This document shows, piece after piece, positions 51,901 through 63,900 of a stretch of DNA of 64,000 bases. The translations under genes were made by a program, and so were the position numbers. The notes beneath the pieces are model-generated. The model ran no database searches. It saw nothing but the letters and a program-made list of their open reading frames with translations, and was not told the origin of the DNA. Within the stretch, counting starts at the first letter, position 1. Each line of letters starts with the position of its first letter. The stretch is taken from positions 25,141,785 to 25,205,784 of the forward strand of contig OZ038314.1 in NCBI GenBank assembly GCA_964035775.1, given 5' to 3'. The DNA is from Osedax frankpressi. Its lineage: Eukaryota; Annelida; Polychaeta; Sabellida; Siboglinidae.

Positions 51901-54900
51901 TTGCACGGATAACACCCGAGGTCTAGTGCATAAAGCGAATCCCAACTCAGTTTTCACGTCGAAAACGGCCGTCGCCATTTCGCAGCCGTTGCTTAAATTC
52001 TGGCCGCAGATATTTGGTTAGCGAACGCTTTCGCCGTCGTTATTAACAGCTAGCGAACGCGAAGAATCAACCCGTTATATAGTCAACGCCACCTAGTGTA
52101 CGCTAGACGTTGATAACACCTTGAAGTTTCCTGTTCGCATCTTCATTACCCTTCCTTATGTGTGCGGGTACACTAAGCATAGTTACTCCGTAGTCTAACG
52201 TAGTTACACCGTAGTCTAACACAGTTACACCGTAGTCTAATATAGTTACACCGTAGTCTAACATAGTTACACCATAGTCTAACGCAGTTACACCGTAGTC
52301 TAACATAGTTACACCATAGTCTAACATAGTTACACCGTAGTCTAAGACAGTTACACCGTAGTCTAACACAGTTACACCGTAGTCTAACATAGTTACACCA
52401 TAGTCTAACACAGTTACACCGTAGTCTAAGACAGTTACACCGTAGTCTAACATAGTTACACCGTAGTCTAACGCAGTTACACCGTAGTCTAACACAGTTA
52501 CACCGTAGTCTAACACAGTTACACCGTAGTCTAACACAGTTACACCGTAGTCTAACGTAGTTACACCGTAGTCTAACACAGTTACACCGTAGTCTAACAT
52601 AGTTACACCGTAGTCTAACATAGTTACACCGTAGTCTAACACAGTTACACCGTAGTCTAACATAGTTACACCGTAGTCTAACACAGTTACACCGTAGTCT
52701 AAGACAGTTACACCGTAGTCTAACATAGTTACACAGTTACACCGTAGTCTAACACAGTTACACCGTAGTCTAACATAGTTACACCGTAGTCTAACATAGT
52801 TACACCTTAGTCTAAGACAGTTACACCGTAGTCTAACACAGTTACACCGTAGTCTAACATAGTTACACCGTAGTCTAACACAGTTACACCGTAGTCTAAC
52901 ATAGTTACACCGTAGTCTAACATAGTTACACCTTAGTCTAAGACAGTTACACCGTAGTCTAACACAGTTACACCGTAGTCTAACATAGTTACACCGTAGT
53001 CTAACATAGTTACACCGTAGTCTAACGCAGTTACACCGTAGTCTAACATAGTTACACCGTAGTCTAACACAGTTACACCGTAGTCTAAGACAGTTACACC
53101 GTAGTCTAACATAGTTACACCGTAGTCTAACATAGTTACACCGTAGTCTAACACAGTTACACCGTAGTCTAACACAGTTACACCGTAGTCTAACACAGTT
53201 ACACCGTAGTCTAACACAGTTACACCGTAGTCTAACACAGTTACACCGTAGTCTAACGTAGTTACACCGTAGTCTAACATAGTTACACCGTAGTCTAACC
53301 CAGTTACACCGTAGTCTAACATAGTTACACCGTAGTCTAACATAGTTACACCTTAGTCTAACACAGTTACACCGTAGTCTAACATAGTTACACCGTAGTC
53401 TAACATAGTTACACCGTAGTCTAACATAGTTACACCGTAGTCTAACCCAGTTACACCGTAGTCTAACATAGTTACACCGTAGTCTAACATAGTTACACCT
53501 TAGTCTAACACAGTTACACCGTAGTCTAACATAGTTACACCGTAGTCTAACATAGTTACACCTTAGTCTAACACAGTTACACCGTAGTCTAACCCAGTTA
53601 CACCGTAGTCTAACACAGTTACACCGTAGTCTAACACAGTTACACCGTAGTCTAACACAGTTACACCGTAGTCTAACATAGTTACACCGTAGTCTAACAT
53701 AGTTACACCTTAGTCTAAGACAGTTACACCGTAGTCTAACACAGTTACACCGTAGTCTAACATAGTTACACCGTAGTCTAACACAGTTACACCGTAGTCT
53801 AAGACAGTTACACCGTAGTCTAACACAGTTACACCGTAGTCTAACACAGTTACACCGTAGTCTAACGTAGTTACACCGTAGTCTAACATAGTTACACCGT
53901 AGTCTAACGTAGTTACACCGTAGTCTAACACAGTTACACCGTAGTCTAACACAGTTACACCGTAGTCTAACACAGTTACACCGTAGTCTAACATAGTTAC
54001 ACCGTAGTCTAACATAGTTACACCGTAGTCTAACATAGTTACACCGTAGTCTAACATAGTTACACCGTAGTCTAACATAGTTACACAGTTACACCGTAGT
54101 CTAACACAGTTACACCGTAGTCTAACATAGTTACACCGTAGTCTAACATAGTTACACCTTAGTCTAAGACAGTTACACCGTAGTCTAACACAGTTACACC
54201 GTAGTCTAACATAGTTACACCGTAGTCTAACACAGTTACACCGTAGTCTAACATAGTTACACCGTAGTCTAACATAGTTACACCTTAGTCTAAGACAGTT
54301 ACACCGTAGTCTAACACAGTTACACCGTAGTCTAACATAGTTACACCGTAGTCTAACATAGTTACACCGTAGTCTAAGACAGTTACACCGTAGTCTAACA
54401 CAGTTACACCGTAGTCTAACACAGTTACACCGTAGTCTAACATAGTTACACCTTAGTCTAACATAGTTACACCTTAGTCTAACATAGTTACACCGTAGTC
54501 TAACATAGTTACACAGTTACACCGTAGTCTAACACAGTTACACCGTAGTCTAACATAGTTACACCGTAGTCTAACATAGTTACACCTTAGTCTAAGACAG
54601 TTACACCGTAGTCTAACACAGTTACACCGTAGTCTAACATAGTTACACCGTAGTCTAACACAGTTACACCGTAGTCTAACATAGTTACACCGTAGTCTAA
54701 CATAGTTACACCGTAGTCTAACCCAGTTACACCGTAGTCTAACATAGTTACACCGTAGTCTAACGTAGTTACACAGTTACACCGTAGTCTAACACAGTTA
54801 CACCGTAGTCTAACACAGTTACACCGTAGTCTAACGTAGTTACACCGTAGTCTAACACAGTTACACCGTAGTCTAACCCAGTTACACCGTAGTCTAACAT

Positions 54901-57900
54901 AGTTACACCGTAGTCTAACTTAGTTACACCGTAGTCTAACATAGTTACACCGTAGTCTAACATAGTTACACAGTTACACCGTAGTCTAACACAGTTACAC
55001 CGTAGTCTAACACAGTTACACCGTAGTCTAACGTAGTTACACCGTAGTCTAACACAGTTACACCGTAGTCTAACCCAGTTACACCGTAGTCTAACATAGT
55101 TACACCGTAGTCTAACTTAGTTACACCGTAGTCTAACATAGTTACACCGTAGTCTAACATAGTTACACCGTAGTCTAACATAGTTACACAGTTACACCGT
55201 AGTCTAACACAGTTACACCGTAGTCTAACGTAGTTACACCGTAGTCTAACATAGTTACACCGTAGTCTAACATAGTTACACCGTAGTCTAACATAGTTAC
55301 ACCGTAGTCTAACGTAGTTACACCGTAGTCTAACATAGTTACACCGTAGTCTAACATAGTTACACCGTAGTCTAACGTAGTTACACCGTAGTCTAACATA
55401 GTTACACCGTAGTCTAACACAGTTACACCGTAGTCTAACACAGTTACACCGTAGTCTAATACAGTTACACCGTAGTCTAATACAGTTACACCGTAGTCTA
55501 AGACAGTTACACCGTAGTCTAACACAGTTACACCGTAGTCTAACACAGTTACACCGTAGTCTAACGTAGTTACACCGTAGTCTAACATAGTTACACCGTA
55601 GTCTAACGTAGTTACACCGTAGTCTAACACAGTTACACCGTAGTCTAACACAGTTACACCGTAGTCTAACACAGTTACACCGTAGTCTAACATAGTTACA
55701 CCGTAGTCTAACATAGTTACACCGTAGTCTAACATAGTTACACCGTAGTCTAACGTAGTTACACCGTAGTCTAACACAGTTACACCGTAGTCTAACACAG
55801 TTACACCGTAGTCTAATACAGTTACACCGTAGTCTAATACAGTTACACCGTAGTCTAACACAGTTACACCGTAGTCTAACATAGTTACACCGTAGTCTAA
55901 GACAGTTACACCGTAGTCTAACACAGTTACACCGTAGTCTAACACAGTTACACCGTAGTCTAACATAGTTACACCGTAGTCTAACATAGTTACACCGTAG
56001 TCTAAGACAGTTACACCGTAGTCTAACACAGTTACACCATAGTCTAACATAGTTACACCGTAGTCTAACGTAGTTACACCGTAGTCTAACATAGTTACAC
56101 CGTAGTCTAACTCAGTTACACCGTAGTCTAACATAGTTACACCGTAGTCTAACACAGTTACACCGTAGTCTAACATAGTTACACCGTAGTCTAACACAGT
56201 TACACCGTAGTCTAAGACAGTTACACCGTAGTCTAACACAGTTACACCGTAGTCTAACACAGTTACACCGTAGTCTAACGTAGTTACACCGTAGTCTAAC
56301 ATAGTTACACCGTAGTCTAACGTAGTTACACCGTAGTCTAACACAGTTACACCGTAGTCTAACACAGTTACACCGTAGTCTAACACAGTTACACCGTAGT
56401 CTAATACAGTTACACCGTAGTCTAATACAGTTACACCGTAGTCTAACACAGTTACACCGTAGTCTAACATAGTTACACCGTAGTCTAACATAGTTACACC
56501 GTAGTCTAACATAGTTACACCGTAGTCTAACATAGTTACACCGTAGTCTAACATAGTTACACCGTAGTCTAACACAGTTACACCGTAGTCTAACATAGTT
56601 ACACCGTAGTCTAACACAGTTACACCGTAGTCTAACATAGTTACACCGTAGTCTAACATAGTTACACCGTAGTCTAACATAGTTACACCGTAGTCTAACA
56701 CAGTTACACCGTAGTCTAACACAGTTACACCGTAGTCTAACACAGTTACACCGTAGTCTAACACAGTTACACCGTAGTCTAACATAGTTACACCGTAGTC
56801 TAACATAGTTACACCGTAGTCTAACACAGTTACACCGTAGTCTAACACAGTTACACCGTAGTCTAACATAGTTACACCGTAGTCTAACACAGTTACACCG
56901 TAGTCTAAGACAGTTACACCGTAGTCTAACACAGTTACACCGTAGTCTAACACAGTTACACCGTAGTCTAACATAGTTACACCGTAGTCTAACATAGTTA
57001 CACCGTAGTCTAACACAGTTACACCGTAGTCTAACATAGTTACACCGTAGTCTAACACAGTTACACCGTAGTCTAACATAGTTACACCGTAGTCTAACGT
57101 AGTTACACCGTAGTCTAACACAGTTACACCGTAGTCTAACGTAGTTACACCGTAGTCTAACACAGTTACACCGTAGTCTAACATAGTTACACCGTAGTCT
57201 AACGTAGTTACACCGTAGTCTAACATAGTTACACCGTAGTCTAAGACATTTACACCGTAGTCTAACGCAGTTACACCGTAGTCTAACGTAGTTACACCGT
57301 AGTCTAACATAGTTACACCGTAGTCTAACGCAGTTACACCGTAGTCTAACATAGTTACACCATAGTCTAACGTAGTTACACCGTAGTCTAACATAGTTAC
57401 ACCGTAGTCTAACATAGTTACACCGTAGTCTAAGACATTTACACCGTAGTCTAACGCAGTTACACCGTAGTCTAACGTAGTTACACCGTAGTCTAACATA
57501 GTTACACCGTAGTCTAACATAGTTACACCGTAGTCTAACATAGTTACACCGTAGTCTAACACAGTTACACCGTAGTCTAACACAGTTACACCGTAGTCTA
57601 ACATAGTTACACCGTAGTCTAACACAGTTACACCGTAGTCTAACGTAGTTACACCGTAGTCTAACACAGTTACACCGTAGTCTAACACAATTACACCGTA
57701 GTCTAACACAGTTACACCATAGTCTAACGTAGTTACACCGTAGTCTAACATAGTTACACCGTAGTCTAACGTAGTTACACCGTAGTCTAACATAGTTACA
57801 CCGTAGTCTAACACAGTTACATCGTAGTCTAACACAGTTACACCATAGTCTAACGTAGTTACACCATAGTCTAACGTAGTTACACCGTAGTCTAACACAG

Positions 57901-60900
57901 TTACACAGTAGTCTAACACAGTTACACCGTAGTCTAACATAGTTACACTGTAGTCTAACACAGTTACACCGTAGTCTAACATAGTTACACCGTAGTCTAA
58001 GACATTTACACCGTAGTCTAACGCAGTTACACCGTAGTCTAACGTAGTTACACCGTAGTCTAACGTAGTTACACCGTAGTCTAACATAGTTACACTGTAG
58101 TCTAACACAGTTACACCGTAGTCTAACATAGTTACACCGTAGTCTAAGACATTTACACCGTAGTCTAACGCAGTTACACCGTAGTCTAACGTAGTTACAC
58201 CGTAGTCTAACATAGTTACACCGTAGTCTAACGCAGTTACACCGTAGTCTAACGTAGTTACACCGTAGTCTAACGTAGTTACTACGTAGTCTAACATAGT
58301 TACACCGTAGTCTAACATAGTTACACCGTAGTCTAAGACATTTACACCGTAGTCTAACGCAGTTGCCTGAACTTATTCACTTGTTATTAACATCGAATTG
58401 CTCTTTCAATCAAACATCTAACTGCAGTCTGAGTTTTGATTTCGTTTACTCTTGATTATTGTCATTTCACCTTTATCCTACAACTCGGACGTAACATTTG
58501 TCCCTTTCCCTGCAGATCTAGCGGCCAAGACTAAAGGCTGTATGAACGAACACATAGAAAAGCGCATGCTCGACGATGCAATGATTTTCACTGTGAAACC
58601 AAACCAGCAGTGTGCAGTCAGCAAAACACTTAACTTATACAACATCGACTTCTATGTCGTGGAGTGTTAGTTTAGTCGTATTAAACCATCTTTAGGTTCT
58701 CTTTCCTGACACTGTCCGGATGTATTTCAATATTCTCCTATATTTTAAAACTGCGTTTAAATTATTTATTTAACTATTACTAATAATTCAATATATTCCA
58801 TTATAAACAGTTTATCATTTAGCGATAGACTTAAACTCACAAACCCACATGGACTATGTCTTCAACACATATCAACAAATTGAATCAGTCCTAAAATTCC
58901 GTGGGTTAGTTGTTCCTCTCCTCTCCTCTCCTCTCCTCTCCTCTCCTCTCCTCTCCTCTCCTCTCCTCTCCTCTCCTCTCCTCTCCTCTCCTCTCCTCTC
59001 CTCTCCTCTCCTCTCCTCTCCTCTCCTCTCCTCTCCTCTCCTCTCCTCTCCTCTCCTCTCCTCTCCTCTCCTCTCCTCTCCTCTCCTCTCCTCTCCTCTC
59101 CTCTCCTCTCCTCTCCTCTCCTCTCCTCTCCTCTCCTCTCCTCTCCTCTCCTCTCCTCTCCTCTCCTCTCCTCTCCTCTCCTCTCCTCTCCTCTCCTCTC
59201 CTCTCCTCTCCTCTCCTCTCCTCTCCTCTCCTCTCCTCTCCTCTCCTCTCCTCTCCTCTCCTCTCCTCTCCTCTCATAACCATCATATTTTTGTCAGATC
59301 TGGATCTAATCTAAATGTCACTCTTGAAACTGATGGAGTATCAAAATATACCCAATCATTTATACTGACTAAAAAAACTCAGTATAGTAATACATATGGA
59401 TTTAATGTGAAAATCATAATGAACCACATATTTTTCATGGTAACTATGTATAAATGTAAATATATATATTGTAGAGTAAGTAATAGAAAATAATATCCTA
59501 ATACGTTTAATTTATAAGATACAAATCAATGAGATTGTCACAGAAGTTATGGCTTAATAAATATATATTCTAATTTCTGTTTTAATAATTAAGTAATATT
59601 ATTATTAATATTTCAAAAGATACTTACGCTGATGAATAATCGAATTACAAAATAATGATCGAAAAAATCTATCATTTTCATTTTATGAATATAATATCAC
59701 AGTTTAGATTAATTAATAATCTAAACATGATATATATTTTAACTATATGTAATTAGGAAAAACATATTTTATCTACTACAATCTATTTTAAAGAACTATT
59801 ATTTTATATTTCTGGTAGTTGCATATATACATTAATCTTATTAGATATACGTCGATGATAAAGAATTTGCAATGTCTAATATTGAAAGATTGAATCTATT
59901 GTTAAACAATCGTAATGTGGAGATACGTACGTATAAGAAAGTAGTATTCAAATTCAAAAGGATTGGTAATGTTACCATTGACCGTGGTTAGTTGGTTATA
60001 TTACGTAGTTTAATATAGTCACGAAAATCAATATTTTACCTTTACGTAAATACATCCGTTGTTATATAGATATTTTCAATAGTTCATTGAATTACACTTT
60101 TATTTATTAAATAACAATAAGCAGTTAGGTATTTGATAGTACATAGATCTGTATTAATATATCTGACCAAAAATCACCAATTTTAACATCACATTTAACT
60201 CCTTTGCAGTGAAGTATATTAAACCGTTTAACTGTTACTTTGAAAAATATATTTATAATTCATTTTCGTATCCAGTTTTGGTAGGAAATTTATCTCACGT
60301 TGGTAAAACATACAGTTTATATTTATAGTAAAAAATTGTAATAAAATAATTTATTTTTAATTTATAAAGTAATACATATATTGTGTACATTATATTGTGT
60401 ACATTATATTATGTACATTATATTGTGTACATTATATTATGTACATTATATTGTGTACATTATATTGTGTACATTATATTGTGTACATTATATTATGTAC
60501 ATTATATTGTGTACATTATATTGTGTACATTATATTGTGTACATTATATTGTGTACATTATATAGTGTACATTATATTGTATACATTTTATAGTGTACAT
60601 TATATTGTGTACATTATATAGTGTACATTATATTGTGTACATTATATAGTGTACATTATATAGTGTACATTATATAGTGAATACATTTAGGCTTATTCGA
60701 AACTAAACACATACACAACATTTAAATAATCTCCATTACTAATATAATGGCTTAATACATAGTAGTATGTATAAAGTATAATATATCTGATATACGAAAT
60801 CTATACTTTCAGTATTGCATCTATAGAGATCAACTTAATAATTCATTTATTGATATTTTATAATTTAGGTTTCACTATTAAATTATAACATATTTTAATT

Positions 60901-63900
60901 ATAATTACTATTTATTTCTTATTGTATAATCATCATAGCGAATAACAATGAACTCATACTTCAATTTTGTAGACTAATTCCTACATATCGGATACATGAA
61001 TTGCTATTATAAATTACATTAAATAGTCTTATTTAGTAAATAAAGATTGACTATAATAAATATTGAATGTAATGTACAATTGAACACCATAAGCACACAT
61101 ATATATACAACTAGATAATATTCAAAAACCATTAACTATATCCCTGCCTATCAACCAAATATAGTGCATGAATTGTATATTCTTTCTATGTTATTAGCTC
61201 CATCTATCTCTTCGACTTATATTCGCACCACTGCAATGCAGGCAATGCCCCCATCGTACATGTAAAACAACTCATCGAAGACACCCGTACAGTCTGCACC
61301 CACTATAGCACCGTGCCCTACTCCCTTAGTCGATTTGTACAGCTCAGTACATGAACCAGTCCTTCGAGGGATCTTTCACCGCGACATTCTCTCTAAATTT
61401 GCAACTGGGTAATATTATCCATCCCTCTGGTCAGTATACATTTGCCTTCTGACCATACCACACTACGCTGTTTACTTGATTGTATCTTATGCAATCATAT
61501 GCCCAGTCACCATACTCCATCATCGCGTTAGAATTAACTTCTATCTCTTATACGATCTCATTTGTCACCCATTGGTCATTAATTGTAATTCGAGAACTTC
61601 TCTATTTCCCCAACCGGAACAAATACTATTTCTTTGGCATTCAATAGTTTTTCCATGCTCTGGACATCTTACCAACCAACTAAGATTTGTTCGTGTATTG
61701 AACTCATTTGCCTTCCCGTACACTCTTCCTTCTCTAGTCTGTATTACATTCTCCTCATCCCTTTATTTTCAGAAATATCTTCGCTATCAATATTTCTAAA
61801 TCTAAAATAAATTAAATATATTTGTTGAAATACAACTTATATAAATATTGAAAGCATATCATTTATAAATATACAATATTATATAATTGAATGAATTAGT
61901 AAATAAATAATATTGACATATTTCCAAGTCTAATATATAATTTTCTGTATTTTCAGATGTATTTGAATATGGTGTCATGATTAATGTATACGAAGGTAAA
62001 GGAGATTTTGTAAAGATCAGGTTTGTTGTTGATTTCCTTCTCTTTATGCTTTTTAAACATCGGATAGTCTAAGATATCACCAATAATTATATATTTAATA
62101 TAATTGCATATTTAACTTCTTTTCTTAATTGTCTAATTATTATTTTTTCATATACATTTCTTTTGTATTTATAATTAAGTAGTTATGTTGTATATATTAT
62201 CTTTACTTAAGCTTTAGTTTGAATCGTACCAAGATATTACTGTAGAATCGTTTGTCGATTGTTTTGACATTTTGGTGGGAACCTATAAAAATTTAGATAA
62301 TTCTACCTGAAAAATGTGCCAAGATAATATCTTGGGTAGCTTCGCAAAGAACAATAAGTGTATTATTAGTAATTTATTGTTTGATTCTATAGTTTATATA
62401 TAAAATATAAGTAAATATGTCTTCCATTTCTGTAAATTTGATTTTATAAATATAAATATTTATAATATATATATATTATAAATTATCACTAAAACTATCA
62501 ATTGTAATAATTAGCTTAATATGTCTTGAAATTTTTTAATAATGTACTATGTATGTGTATACTATAGTATATATTTAAGTATATATATAATGTATATATT
62601 ATGTATCAGTTTAATGATGAGTATATGCATAACAGATCATAATCTACTCATATGATATATATCATATTCAAATTCAGATAGATACATTTATTATAATTAT
62701 GTGGTAAAAATTTAATTTGTTCTAAAATTGTGATGGTTGATAAAATGGATATGTTGATAATAATGCATTATCGATACAAATTCTGTCAATAGAATATGGG
62801 TGAGAATCAACTTTCTATATTAATCATCTTTATCATTGTTTAAACAGAAAAGCGATTGATAATAATTGTGTTTCCACTGGTTTCATCTCGAAAATTGGAG
62901 AAATCGAGGAAACCTTTTTAGAAAATATTGATTGTTCACTTGTGTCTTTTTTTAAACCAATCACAATTAAGATTTCGGTAAGTAAATATTAAGTTTTTAC
63001 TCGAGATTCTGCAAAAATTAAATATTATTGAGTATTTTCATTAATATTGTATGCAGATATCGATACCCAACTAATGCTTTATTTATATCAAATAGCCAAT
63101 AAGTTATTTACCAAAATAAATTCCCTGATATTATAGCAGTATTTACAATTAATGTTCTAGGCTTAACTTCAAATAATTCATTTTTTGTATACGTTTTAGA
63201 ATGTTACAAATCATTGAACCTGTCATGTACTTTACTATGAACTTAACTCTCTCTCTTTAAAACTATGCAATTTATCAAATAGAATTGATCTAATCAATAA
63301 ATAAAAATAATTCTAATTGAACAATATCATATGACATAGGTTACAAATATTATTGTTAGTAAACTACATATTAACACAATTCAAGCAATATTACAATCAT
63401 CTTTAATATGATATTAATATGATATTAATATGGCCTTATTACAATATTCTCTCTGCATGTATACATGGGTACCAGATTAACTAGTTATATTAAATACGTT
63501 GAGTGGGCCCTGTGATATTACGTACCACGCGGCCGATGTATTAACTCCTACCCTCAGAGGACTATGGATATGATTTGGTTTGAGATTCCCGAGCTCCATC
63601 TGATGTCGTACTTCACACCGAATTACGAACATTACGGCAACACTGGAATCATTGTGAATAGTTACACCCGTATCACCTTTTCAATGTTATCGGCGTCGCT
63701 AAATCCAGGTCGGTGTATTACCTCACTTTCTTTGACTCCAAATGCGATATATACCTTAATACCGATGTTTAAATGTACAGCTTTTAATTTTTCGTCGCTA
63801 TTTCTTCCTTATTCATAATATCGCTAATTTAGATTGTTATTCATCTGCGTTGTTAACTCGTAAATTGTACGCTGACTATATTTTAGAGTCCAGTAGCTAT

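Noticed and set aside
51890-51965. tRNA-derived SINE in the GC-rich segment
   Set aside because: A GCGAATCCC word resembles a B box, but no A box at the right distance and no cloverleaf could be found.
52103-52726. 207-residue minus-strand frame running from the 21-bp array into unique sequence
   Set aside because: Only the last 25 or so residues are non-repeat, with no supporting splice or homology signal.
55184-58318. 1044-residue LDYGVTx protein on the minus strand
   Set aside because: It is the 21-bp minisatellite read in its only open frame. Variation is limited to one codon and synonymous sites of other codons are invariant, so DNA homogenisation explains it. It also lies inside another gene on the opposite strand.
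58906-59286. EERRG repeat protein on the minus strand
   Set aside because: Pure reading of the pentanucleotide tract.
58849-59493. 214-residue + strand frame through the CTCTC tract
   Set aside because: Its two ends are genuine exons of the module gene, but the middle is an intron bounded by GTTAGT and TTGTCAG. The pentamer happens to keep a frame open.
60381-60621. YIILCTLYCVH repeat frames
   Set aside because: Artefacts of the 14-bp array. All three frames are open over the same bases.
61476-61799. 107-residue + strand frame
   Set aside because: It lies opposite the minus-strand decayed coding region, whose pieces look far more protein-like.
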